From Bacteroidota bacterium (GTDB taxonomy: Bacteria > Bacteroidota > Bacteroidia > Bacteroidales > JADFUO01), in the NCBI GenBank assembly GCA_015222115.1, contig JADFUO010000279.1, positions 1 through 20,193 of the forward strand: a stretch of 20,193 nt of DNA. Direction: 5' to 3'. Positions within the stretch are counted from its first letter, which is position 1. Each line of letters starts with the position of its first letter. Made by a program: the position numbers and the translations under genes. Under the pieces are notes generated by a model. It was not told the DNA's origin and searched no databases. It saw only the letters and a program-made list of their open reading frames with translations. This document shows positions 8,243 through 15,209 of this stretch, piece by piece.

Positions 8243-8854
8243 ATGTCTATAAAATTTAAATTTTTAATAATATTTATATTTAGTGGGATTATTTTAAATG
8301 CCCAGGAGTTTTATGGTGGAATAACTGCAGGGATGACAGCAACTCAGGTTGCTGGTGATGTTTGCTCGGGTTATGATAAAGCGGGATTGTATGCCGGAGT
8401 TTATGCAAACCTTAAAGTTTCAAAAAAATCGGTTTTCCAATTGGAAATTGATTACATCCAAAAAGGAAGCCGCTTAGTACCTAAAGAAGAAAATGGTTAC
8501 CAATTATATAAATTAAATTTGCAATATATTGATGTACCTGTTCTTTACAAATATATTATATCTAAAAGATTTACTGTAGAGATAGGACCTGTTTACGGGG
8601 TTTTTATTAAAAAGTATGAGGAAGCAAACTTTAGTAATGAACTTGCCGGCAAACCTTTTAATACACATAACCTGAGCGTAGTTGTCGGGATGTATTATTA
8701 TATTACTGATAACTTTATGTTTAACCTGCGATCGTCAAATTCAGTGATTCCTATAAGAGAGCATACTTCGGGTGCAACACGATTTTTTAACAGAGGGCAA
8801 TATAATGATGTGCTGATCTTTGCTTTTGTTTACCAGTTTTTAAGATCAAAATAA
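8243..8854 (+). CDS. PorT-family outer-membrane beta-barrel protein
   Basis: The 203-residue product has an N-terminal signal peptide (hydrophobic core KFLIIFIFSGIILNA, cut before or at Q21). The mature part is made of alternating amphipathic strands typical of the small 8-10 strand barrel fold (PorT/outer membrane protein beta-barrel domain): FYGGITAGMTATQVAGD, AGLYAGVYANLKVSKKSVFQLEIDYIQKGS, YIDVPVLYKYII, FTVEIGPVYGVFI and the closing strand VLIFAFVYQFL. Such proteins are abundant in Bacteroidota outer membranes; most have no known role, and the name does not imply the T9SS PorT function itself. The last 25 bp overlap the end of the convergent queG gene. Confidence 0.8.
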   Translation: MSIKFKFLIIFIFSGIILNAQEFYGGITAGMTATQVAGDVCSGYDKAGLYAGVYANLKVSKKSVFQLEIDYIQKGSRLVPKEENGYQLYKLNLQYIDVPVLYKYIISKRFTVEIGPVYGVFIKKYEEANFSNELAGKPFNTHNLSVVVGMYYYITDNFMFNLRSSNSVIPIREHTSGATRFFNRGQYNDVLIFAFVYQFLRSK

Positions 8855-9795
8855 CTTAACCCAGATTTCACAAACTCAATATTCCGTTTTAATCCTTCAA
8901 ATTTAATTCGTTTCACAGCAGAATCCCTGAAAATTTTTTTGAACTTTTCTTTATCAAGATTTTCCCAATCAGTTTTTTTCATTTTTTGTAAATCTTCATT
9001 TGGATAAAATGCAGGCACATTGTGAGGTTTTGCAAATCTGTTCCACGGACAAACATCCTGACAAACATCACAACCGAAAATCCAGTTATTGAATTTACTT
9101 TTAAATCCTTTAGGAAGTTCATTTTTATATTCAATTGTAAGATAAGAAATACACTTGTTTGCATCAATTTCAAAGGGCTTGGTTATTGCACCGGTCGGAC
9201 AGGCATCAATACATTTTGTACAATCACCACAATAATTTTTCCCAGGTTTATCATAATTTAACTCAAGGTCAATAACTATTTGCCCGATAAAAAAGAAAGA
9301 ACCAATATTTTTATTTATCAAACAGGTATTTTTTCCAATCCAGCCCAAGCCGCTTTTTTGTGCCCATGCTTTTTCCATAACCGGCGCTGAATCAACAAAC
9401 ACACGGTAATTTCTTTTACCGGTATTATTTTCAATTATCGTTATAAGTTTATGTAATTTATTCTTTAATACAAAATGATAATCTTTTCCATAAGCGTATT
9501 TTGCAATTTTGTAATTATTTTCAGTCGTAAGTTTTGTTTTAGGGTAATAGTTTAACAGAACTGAAATAATTGATTTAGCATTTTCAACCAACAAACGTGG
9601 ATTAAGTCGTTTTTCAAAATTATTTTGCATGTAAGTCATTTGCCCGTGTTTTTTATTATCAAGCCAATTTTTCAGCTTTACAGCTTCATCTTTAAGATAA
9701 TCAGCTTTCGACACACCACAAAACGAAAAATCAAGCTCATAAGCACTTGATTTGATAAGCAGGGTTAGCTTGTCTTTATTTTTAGATAAGTTCAC
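8830..9795 (-). CDS. queG: Epoxyqueuosine reductase
   Basis: It carries out the last step of queuosine synthesis, reducing epoxyqueuosine in tRNA (GUN anticodons) with cobalamin and two [4Fe-4S] clusters in the cytoplasm. The 321-residue protein has an N-terminal DUF1730-type region, the conserved VFVDSAPVMEKAWA stretch with the probable catalytic Asp135, GLGWIGKNTCLI, a first cluster motif C189xxC192xxC195xxxC199-P and a second set C215, C242xxC245xxxC249-P. It lacks the C-terminal HEAT-repeat extension of the longer E. coli enzyme, as many Bacteroidota forms do. The start is a GTG at 9795; no internal Met would keep the conserved N-terminus. It overlaps the convergent barrel gene by 25 bp. 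Confidence 0.92.
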   Translation of the reverse strand: MNLSKNKDKLTLLIKSSAYELDFSFCGVSKADYLKDEAVKLKNWLDNKKHGQMTYMQNNFEKRLNPRLLVENAKSIISVLLNYYPKTKLTTENNYKIAKYAYGKDYHFVLKNKLHKLITIIENNTGKRNYRVFVDSAPVMEKAWAQKSGLGWIGKNTCLINKNIGSFFFIGQIVIDLELNYDKPGKNYCGDCTKCIDACPTGAITKPFEIDANKCISYLTIEYKNELPKGFKSKFNNWIFGCDVCQDVCPWNRFAKPHNVPAFYPNEDLQKMKKTDWENLDKEKFKKIFRDSAVKRIKFEGLKRNIEFVKSGLSYFDLKNW

Positions 9796-9821
9796 AAAAA
9801 CTTAATTGAAATTTTATTCAT

Positions 9822-10086
9822 TATAGACAAACATTAATTGTCCGTCTTTAAAGTCAAAGATTTACATAAAATGAAGCACCAAATAACAAATTTCAAATAA
9901 CAAATAATTTCCAAATTTCAAATTTCAAAACTTGTCCGTATGGATGACCGAAACAGTTTAGAACATTGTCCCGAGTGCTCGGGATTGAACATTGTGATTT
10001 ATCCATACGGACAAGTTCTGAAATTTGGTGCTTGTCATTTGTGATTTTATATATTTTTTTTAACTTTCGGACTTTATTGACAAACA
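9822..10086. repeat. Candidate MITE-like element with flanking 12-bp direct repeats
   Basis: TATAGACAAACA (9822-9833) and TATTGACAAACA (10075-10086) are direct repeats with one mismatch that bracket the inverted-repeat core. Just inside them GTCCG (9840-9844) and CGGAC (10068-10072) are inverted. This could be a small non-autonomous mobile element with a target duplication, or coincidence in AT-rich DNA. A related word, TATAGACAGAC, occurs inverted near 14786-14798, close to the third copy of the core 17-mer. Confidence 0.35.
9929..10017. repeat. Perfect 17-bp inverted repeat with nested GC hairpin
   Basis: AACTTGTCCGTATGGAT (9929-9945) is the exact reverse complement of ATCCATACGGACAAGTT (10001-10017). 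Outside these arms the pairing continues imperfectly through AAATTTCA/TGAAATTT. Inside lies TCCCGAG-TG-CTCGGGA (9969-9984), a perfect 7-bp hairpin, flanked by direct repeats GAACATTGT (9961-9969 and 9987-9995). Transcribed in either direction this would fold into a long structured RNA. A third copy of the 17-mer is at 14836-14852. Confidence 0.85.
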
Positions 10087-10088
10087 CA

Positions 10089-11114
10089 TCAATCAAACAA
10101 TTTCCTTTGTTCTGAATGTTTTATTTTCCCAAGATGTTTATAAGCCATTTCTGTAGCTTCTCTTCCTCTTGGAGTTCTCATCAAATATCCTTCCTGGATC
10201 AAAAAGGGTTCATATACTTCTTCAATAGTACCTGCCTCTTCTGCTACGGCAGTTGCAATAGTTGTAATTCCAACAGGTCCGCCCTTAAATTTATTAATAA
10301 TGGTTGAAAGAATCTTGTTATCCATTTCATCAAGACCGTTTTTATCAACATTAAGAGCTGAAAGGGCAATTTGGGAAATATCAATATCAATATTACCATC
10401 TCCTTTTATTTGGGCAAAATCTCTTACTCTCCTTAAAAGTAAATTGGCAATTCTTGGTGTTCCCCTGCTACGTCTGGCAATTTCATCAGCAGCATCATCG
10501 CCGATAGGAACTCTTAAGATTTTTGCAGAACGATGGATAATTTTTTTCAGAACATCAGCTTCGTAATATGATAAACGCAAGTTTATTCCGAAACGCGACC
10601 TGAGAGGAGCAGTTAATAATCCAGAGCGTGTAGTAGCACCTATAAGAGTAAACGGGCTTAAATTTATTTGTACACTTCTGGCATTCGGACCGGTTTCAAT
10701 CATAATATCAATCTTATAGTCTTCCATGGCAGAATATAAATATTCTTCAACAACAGGGCTTAACCTGTGAATCTCATCAATAAAAAGAACATCATTTTCT
10801 TCAAGATTTGTAAGCAAGCCCGCAAGGTCACCCGGTTTATCAAGCACCGGACCTGAAGATACCCTGATATTAACTTCCAACTCATTAGCAATTATGTACG
10901 AAAGAGTTGTTTTACCCAATCCAGGAGGTCCATGCAACAATATATGATCCAGCGCTTCGCCTCTCTGTTTTGTAGCTTCTACAAATATTTTCAGGTTTTC
11001 AACAACTTTTAGCTGACCGAAGAAGCCACTAAAGTCGGATGGTCGTAAAACCTTTTCAATTTCTTTTTCTGCCTGACTTAAATATTTGCCGCTTGGATCA
11101 AGATTTTCGTTCAT
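10089..11114 (-). CDS. ruvB: Holliday junction branch-migration ATPase RuvB
   Basis: It is the hexameric AAA+ motor that drives branch migration of Holliday junctions with RuvA before RuvC cutting, in the cytoplasm on DNA. The 341-residue length matches the family. Walker A is [10 protein letters not shown] (61-70), Walker B is LFIDEIHRL with DEIH at 113-116, and sensor/arginine-finger sequences are [18 protein letters not shown] (159-176). The C-terminal winged-helix part has the usual [10 protein letters not shown] and PRGREAT sequences. The gene stands alone: ruvA and ruvC are not beside it, which is common in Bacteroidota. Its promoter is predicted at 11144-11151. Confidence 0.97.
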   Translation of the reverse strand: MNENLDPSGKYLSQAEKEIEKVLRPSDFSGFFGQLKVVENLKIFVEATKQRGEALDHILLHGPPGLGKTTLSYIIANELEVNIRVSSGPVLDKPGDLAGLLTNLEENDVLFIDEIHRLSPVVEEYLYSAMEDYKIDIMIETGPNARSVQINLSPFTLIGATTRSGLLTAPLRSRFGINLRLSYYEADVLKKIIHRSAKILRVPIGDDAADEIARRSRGTPRIANLLLRRVRDFAQIKGDGNIDIDISQIALSALNVDKNGLDEMDNKILSTIINKFKGGPVGITTIATAVAEEAGTIEEVYEPFLIQEGYLMRTPRGREATEMAYKHLGKIKHSEQRKLFD

Positions 11115-11143
11115 CTTATGTTTTTTTATTAAAATCTTCTAAA

Positions 11144-11151
11144 CAAAGGTA
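11144..11151 (-). promoter_or_regulatory. -7 element for ruvB
   Basis: On the minus strand this reads TACCTTTG, an exact match to TAnnTTTG, 29 bp upstream of the ruvB ATG. No clear TTG at the usual -33 distance is seen. Confidence 0.5.
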
Positions 11152-11200
11152 GTAAAATACAAAGTAACTGATAAAATTATTAATTATAAAAAATATTTAT

Positions 11201-11229
11201 TTTGTTTCTATTTTTTTTTATTACTTTAG
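11201..11229 (+). promoter_or_regulatory. Possible promoter of the first usp gene
   Basis: TTTG (11201-11204) is followed after 17 nt by TACTTTAG (11222-11229), one base off TAnnTTTG. Transcription would begin about 11236, some 28 nt before the ATG at 11264. Confidence 0.4.
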
Positions 11230-11263
11230 CTATGTTAAAAGTACTTCATAAAACTCATTAAAA

Positions 11264-12109
11264 ATGAAAGAAATAGTTGTTGCTATTGATTTTTCAAAAG
11301 GTTCTATACATGCCCTTGAATATGCTATAAACATTGCAAAAAAGATCAATGCAAATATCAGCATGGTTTGGGTAAATAATTTTATTACCCAAGAAACCGT
11401 TTTTTCACCTGCACCTATTGGAAACCAAAACCGTATTGAAGTTAAAAAGCACTTTGAAAATCTGTTAAAAAAATATAAGAAAAAATTAATGCCCGGAAAA
11501 TTAAAATATAAACTAAGAAAAGGCAAGGTTTATCACGAAATTGCCAATCATGTAAAACAAGATGATGCTTATTTGATTATAGCAGGCACACACGGTGTTT
11601 CGGGATTTGAAAAATACTGGATAGGAAGTAATGCTTATAGAATTGTCACCTATGCTCCGTGTCCGGTAATTACTTTACGAAACGAATTTAAGTTTTATGA
11701 TTCAATTAAAAAAATCTTATTCCCTATTGATAACACACTTGAATCAAAACAAAAATTTCCTTTTACTGCTGACCTCGCAAGTTATTTTGATGCAGAAATA
11801 CATGTTTTACTTCTTTATTCAACATCATTAAAATCAGTTCAACGTAAAATCGATAGTTCTGCAATCCAGGCTATTAAGCATTTTGAAGAAAATAAATTAA
11901 AATATGTTCTGGAAAGAAAAAAAACAGATAATATTACTAAAACAGCATTAGATTATGCTGAAAAACAAAATATTGATTTAATAGCAATTATGACAGAACA
12001 GGAATCAACCACTGCAAATATTTTTCTTGGTCCTTTCGCAGAAAAAATGGTCAGTCATTCACCAATTCCGATTCTAAGTCTTCGTGCTCAAAAAATTATA
12101 AGTAATTAA
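11264..12109 (+). CDS. Tandem-domain universal stress protein (UspA family), copy 1
   Basis: The 281-residue cytoplasmic protein has two UspA folds in tandem. The first (1-140) opens with MKEIVVAIDFSKGS and keeps the ATP-binding signature G-x2-G-x9-G-S: G108-T-H-G111, then G121-S122. The second (about 150-281, starting IKKILFPIDNT) lacks this signature; its corresponding stretch is MTEQESTTANIFLGPF, so it probably does not bind ATP in the same way. Family members respond to starvation, oxygen limitation or redox stress, but the trigger here is unknown. The SPOR-protein gene starts 14 nt after the stop. A paralogue of the same design lies just beyond it at 12586. Confidence 0.9.
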   Translation: MKEIVVAIDFSKGSIHALEYAINIAKKINANISMVWVNNFITQETVFSPAPIGNQNRIEVKKHFENLLKKYKKKLMPGKLKYKLRKGKVYHEIANHVKQDDAYLIIAGTHGVSGFEKYWIGSNAYRIVTYAPCPVITLRNEFKFYDSIKKILFPIDNTLESKQKFPFTADLASYFDAEIHVLLLYSTSLKSVQRKIDSSAIQAIKHFEENKLKYVLERKKTDNITKTALDYAEKQNIDLIAIMTEQESTTANIFLGPFAEKMVSHSPIPILSLRAQKIISN

Positions 12110-12123
12110 AAAGATATTACAAG

Positions 12124-12558
12124 ATGAAACCTATAAATATTTTATTCATAATTTTTTTTACGAATATTATATTTTTTTCCATGGCACAAAATAATGTTGC
12201 CGGAAACATAGAAATAATTCAGGACGTAAGAATAGATACTTTAATTCAAAAGCATATCTCAATTAATGAATACCTTATTACAAAAGAAAATCATAATGGA
12301 ATTAAAGGTTATCGTATTCAGATATTTTTTGACTCAGGCAATAATTCTAAAAGTAATGCAACTGAGATCATGGAAGCTTTTTCAAAAAGATATCACAATA
12401 TTGAAACTTATATTTCGTTCAGAGAACCATATTACAGAGTGAGAGTAGGCGATTTCAGAACTAAATTAGAAGCTGAAGGATTTCTGAAAAAAATAATTTT
12501 CAGGTATCCTAATGCATGGATCATTAAAGACGATATTAATTTCCCAAAATTATATTAA
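12124..12558 (+). CDS. Secreted SPOR-domain protein
   Basis: The 144-residue protein has a signal peptide (MKPINILFIIFFTNIIFFSMA, cut before Q22) and a C-terminal SPOR-like domain (about 61-136) with the typical pattern: GYRIQIFFDSGNNSKSNATEI, then YYRVRVGDFRTKLEAEGFLKKI. SPOR domains bind peptidoglycan stripped of stem peptides, often at the division site, so a periplasmic role in wall binding is likely. It lacks the usual long linker. It lies 14 nt after the first usp gene, most likely co-transcribed, and its stop codon overlaps a promoter motif for the second usp gene. Similar short SPOR proteins are common in Bacteroidota. Confidence 0.85.
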   Translation: MKPINILFIIFFTNIIFFSMAQNNVAGNIEIIQDVRIDTLIQKHISINEYLITKENHNGIKGYRIQIFFDSGNNSKSNATEIMEAFSKRYHNIETYISFREPYYRVRVGDFRTKLEAEGFLKKIIFRYPNAWIIKDDINFPKLY

Positions 12559-12563
12559 CTTTG
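12556..12563 (+). promoter_or_regulatory. -7 element overlapping the SPOR-gene stop codon
   Basis: TAACTTTG matches TAnnTTTG exactly, and its first three bases are the TAA stop of the SPOR gene. It lies 22 bp before the ATG of the second usp gene and could give that gene its own transcript. No TTG is found at the -33 distance. Confidence 0.45.
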
Positions 12564-12585
12564 CAAAAATTTAAACTTCTAAGCT

Positions 12586-13434
12586 ATGAAAAAAATTATC
12601 GTTGCAATTGATTTTTCTGATTGTTCAATCAATGCATTGGAACATGCCATTACAATTGCTGATAAAGCAAAAGCTGACATCTTAATGGTTTGGGCTAAAA
12701 AACCCGACAATACAAAAGACATTTTTTTAATTGAGCCTGAAAATCTGTTAGAAGAAGTTAAAAAACGATTTGAAGAACTAATTAAGAAGTATAAGATTGG
12801 ATTTAAGAATGGAAAACTGGAATACAAAATCAGAAAAGGAAAAATTTACAAAGAAATCGTTAAAGAAGCAGAAGAAAGCGGTGCTTTTATGATAGCTGCA
12901 GGAACACACGGAGCTTCGGGTTTTGAGAAATTTTGGGCAGGGAGCAACGCCAACAAAATCATTTCAGCATCTAAAGTACCTGTTATTACAATCAGGGGAG
13001 GCATAGATATCGACCGTAAACTCAGTAAAATTGTCATGCCTATTGACAGTAGTCTGGAAACCCGCCAAAAAGTATCATTTACTTCCATACTTGCAAAATT
13101 ATTTAATGCCGAAATATACGTACTCGCTGTTTATACAACTAATGTAAAAGCCGTACAAAGTAGAGTGGATCGCTATGCTAATCAAATTATTGAACACCTT
13201 GAAGAAGAAGAAATTAAATATCATTTGGATAGTATTCGTACCGATAATCTTACAAATGCCACTATACAATATGCCGAAAAAATTGATGCAAACTTAATTT
13301 CAATAATGACAGAACAGGAAAAAACCACTTCTAATCTTTGGTTAGGACCTTTTGCTGCGCAAATGGTCAATCATTCACCAATTCCTGTATTAAGCATTCA
13401 TTCAAAGCAAATGACTATTTCTTTATCACGATAA
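12586..13434 (+). CDS. Tandem-domain universal stress protein (UspA family), copy 2
   Basis: The 282-residue protein is a clear paralogue of the protein at 11264, aligning over its whole length (MKKIIVAIDFSDCSINALEHA, GTHGASGFEKFWAGSN, MTEQEKTTSNLWLGPFAAQMVNHSPIPVLS). The first UspA domain has the ATP signature G106-x2-G109-x9-G119-S120; the second (from about 145, KIVMPIDSSLETRQK) has lost it. Both copies share a charged KLxYKxRKGKxYxEI stretch in the first domain, so they probably arose by local duplication around the SPOR gene. The gene ends before a strong terminator at 13456-13490. Confidence 0.9.
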   Translation: MKKIIVAIDFSDCSINALEHAITIADKAKADILMVWAKKPDNTKDIFLIEPENLLEEVKKRFEELIKKYKIGFKNGKLEYKIRKGKIYKEIVKEAEESGAFMIAAGTHGASGFEKFWAGSNANKIISASKVPVITIRGGIDIDRKLSKIVMPIDSSLETRQKVSFTSILAKLFNAEIYVLAVYTTNVKAVQSRVDRYANQIIEHLEEEEIKYHLDSIRTDNLTNATIQYAEKIDANLISIMTEQEKTTSNLWLGPFAAQMVNHSPIPVLSIHSKQMTISLSR

Positions 13435-13455
13435 ATTTAGTGACTATATAAATAA

Positions 13456-13497
13456 AAAACCCTCAATAAATCAGAAATATTGAGGGTTTTATTTTTT
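13456..13497. terminator. Bidirectional intrinsic terminator
   Basis: AAAACCCTCAATA (13456-13468) and TATTGAGGGTTTT (13478-13490) make a perfect 13-bp stem with a 9-nt loop. A T run follows on the plus strand and an A run precedes it, so it can end transcription of the second usp gene and of the convergent aldolase gene. Confidence 0.9.
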
Positions 13498-13507
13498 TGT
13501 TCTGTCT

Positions 13508-14587
13508 TTAATTCCTATTCATGGCATTCAAATCTTCAAAAGCAATTATTAATCTTTCAACAACAGAAATTTCTCCTTCACGCAACCATTTCCTTGGGTC
13601 GTAATATTTTTTATTCGGTTTATCTTCGCCATCAGGATTACCAATTTGTCCCTGCAGATAATCTTTATATTCTGAATAATATTTTTTAACACCTTCCCAG
13701 AAAGCCCACTGGGTATCAGTATCAATGTTCATTTTTACTACACCATAAGAAATTGCTTCCCTGATTTTTTCCTGCGAAGAACCTGAACCACCATGAAAAA
13801 CAAAATTTACCGGATTTGGACCGGTATTGAATTTTTCCTGTATGTATTTTTGTGAATTACGAAGAATAATGGGTTCTAATTTTACATTACCCGGTTTATA
13901 AACACCATGGACATTTCCAAAAGCCGCAGCAATAGTAAACTTATTACTGATGTTGCTTAATTGTTCATAAGCATAAGCAACTTCTTCGGGTTGAGTGTAT
14001 AGTCTTGAACTGTCAATATCTGTATGGTCAACACCATCTTCTTCACCACCTGTAATACCCAATTCAATTTCAAGGGTCATATCAATTTTGCTCATTCGCT
14101 CAAGATACTTTTTACAGATTTCAATATTTTCTTCTATCGGTTCTTCGGATAAATCCAGCATGTGAGAACTGTAAAGAGGTTTACCGTATTTTTTAAAATG
14201 TTTTTCGCCAATATTTAGTAAACCATCAATCCACGGCAATAATTTTTTTGCTGCATGGTCAGTATGAATCATTACAGGAACACCATACAATCCCGCAATC
14301 TCGTGAATATGCTGAGCACCTGATACAGCACCGGCAACAGCTGCTTTCAATTTATCGTTTGATAAAGATTTTCCTGCATAAAAAACAGCACCACCATTTG
14401 AAAACTGTATTATCACAGGTGAATTTACAACTTTTGCAGCCTCTAAAACAGCATTAATTGAGTCTGTTCCAACTACATTTACGGCAGGTAATGCAAAATT
14501 GTTTTCCTTTGCTATTCTAAAAATTTCCTGAACACCATTCCCTGTAACAACTCCGGGAGCAACTTTATTTAATACTTTTTCTGACAT
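13508..14587 (-). CDS. fbaA: Class II fructose-1,6-bisphosphate aldolase
   Basis: It cleaves fructose 1,6-bisphosphate to glyceraldehyde 3-phosphate and dihydroxyacetone phosphate (and the reverse) in glycolysis and gluconeogenesis, with zinc, in the cytoplasm. The 359-residue length equals that of E. coli FbaA and the sequence is of the same long, class IIA type (NNFALPAVNVVGTDSINAVLEA, QFSNGGAVFYAGK). Metal and catalytic residues are visible: HTDHAAKK with D110 and H111, E175 in LEIELGITGGEEDG, H228 in FGNVHGVY, H266 in FVFHGGSGSS, and NIDTDTQWA (288-296). Start ATG is at 14587. It is alone, facing the usp gene across a shared terminator and divergent from the tRNA gene. Confidence 0.97.
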   Translation of the reverse strand: MSEKVLNKVAPGVVTGNGVQEIFRIAKENNFALPAVNVVGTDSINAVLEAAKVVNSPVIIQFSNGGAVFYAGKSLSNDKLKAAVAGAVSGAQHIHEIAGLYGVPVMIHTDHAAKKLLPWIDGLLNIGEKHFKKYGKPLYSSHMLDLSEEPIEENIEICKKYLERMSKIDMTLEIELGITGGEEDGVDHTDIDSSRLYTQPEEVAYAYEQLSNISNKFTIAAAFGNVHGVYKPGNVKLEPIILRNSQKYIQEKFNTGPNPVNFVFHGGSGSSQEKIREAISYGVVKMNIDTDTQWAFWEGVKKYYSEYKDYLQGQIGNPDGEDKPNKKYYDPRKWLREGEISVVERLIIAFEDLNAMNRN

Positions 14588-14625
14588 AATATTTTATTTA
14601 AAAATTCAATAATAATAATAATTTT

Positions 14626-14633
14626 CAAAATTA
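14626..14633 (-). promoter_or_regulatory. -7 element for the aldolase gene
   Basis: On the minus strand this reads TAATTTTG, an exact TAnnTTTG match 38 bp upstream of the aldolase ATG. The nearest TTG upstream is only 12 nt away, so the -33 part is unsupported. Confidence 0.4.
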
Positions 14634-14653
14634 ATTATTTTTTATCAATATCA

Positions 14654-14680
14654 TTGTTCATAAATGAATTATTACATTTG
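14654..14680 (+). promoter_or_regulatory. tRNA-Arg promoter
   Basis: TTG (14654-14656) and TACATTTG (14673-14680), an exact TAnnTTTG, are separated by 16 nt, a little short. The start site would be about 14688, just before the tRNA at 14707. Confidence 0.55.
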
Positions 14681-14706
14681 CATAAAAATTTATTATATTC
14701 AAAAAC

Positions 14707-14780
14707 GGCCCCGTAGCTCAACTGGACAGAGCATCTGACTTCGGATCAGAGGGTTGAGGGTTCGAGTCCTTCCGGGGTCG
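14707..14780 (+). tRNA. tRNA-Arg (anticodon TCG)
   Basis: The 74-nt sequence folds as a full cloverleaf: acceptor GGCCCCG/CGGGGTC with discriminator G, D arm GCTC/GAGC, anticodon stem TCTGA/TCAGA around loop CTTCGGA (anticodon TCG, reading CGA), and T arm GAGGG/CCTTC with TTCGAGT loop. The 3' CCA is not encoded. Confidence 0.95.
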
Positions 14781-15209
14781 CTAAGTGTCTGTCTATAAAC
14801 TAAGCTTTTTTTTGATTTCAGAATAACGATTAACGATCCATACGGACAAGTTTTATGATTTTAGAAGTATTTTAAAATCATAAATCTAAAATCTGCAATC
14901 CTTATTCATTATTCATTTTATTTGAATTCAGCCGACATTATTGAGTTTAATGTAGAACCAATTTAATAAATTTCCCAAATTATTTGTAGTTTGAAAAAAA
15001 TATTACATTTACAGTTCAAAAAAATTGCCTGAATTAAGATAATTGATTATTTTAAACTGACACTGAACGATAATGCAAAAAAACAGGTGTACACTTAATT
15101 TAATAGCAAATAGTTAGTTAATTTGGTATTCGTTAAGTTTATGCGTTTCAGTATACAAGGAAATATATTATCATTTAATGAATAGGCAAAAGTGTGATAA
15201 AATTATAGA
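14781..15209. other. Non-coding spacer before the carboxylase operon
   Basis: No gene is seen in these 429 bases. They contain the third copy of the 17-mer (14836-14852), an adjoining hairpin TATGATTTTA/TAAAATCATA (14854-14882) and AT-rich sequence. A motif one base off the -7 consensus, TACATTTA (15004-15011), is the nearest promoter candidate for the operon but has no well-spaced TTG. Confidence 0.6.
14836..14882 (+). repeat. Third copy of the 17-mer with adjoining hairpin
   Basis: ATCCATACGGACAAGTT (14836-14852) is identical to 10001-10017 and to the reverse complement of 9929-9945. Directly after it TATGATTTTA (14854-14863) pairs with TAAAATCATA (14873-14882). Here there is no second inverted arm of the 17-mer, so this looks like a half element. 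Confidence 0.8.

Larger units (their letters stand above)
9796..10088. other. Intergenic region holding a nested inverted-repeat element
   Basis: The 293-bp space between two minus-strand genes (ruvB and queG) carries no believable gene. It holds AAATTTC-rich low-complexity sequence, a perfect 17-bp inverted pair, an inner GC hairpin and short flanking direct repeats, listed separately. A short minus-strand frame at 9893-10096 only reads through these repeats. Confidence 0.7.

Noticed and set aside
9822..10086. CRISPR array or leader
   Set aside because: The repeats are inverted and irregular, with no evenly spaced direct repeats and no cas genes nearby.
9893..10096. Minus-strand frame of 67 codons between queG and ruvB
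   Set aside because: It runs straight through both arms of the 17-bp inverted repeat and the GC hairpin, has repetitive content and no protein-like features, and overlaps the end of ruvB.
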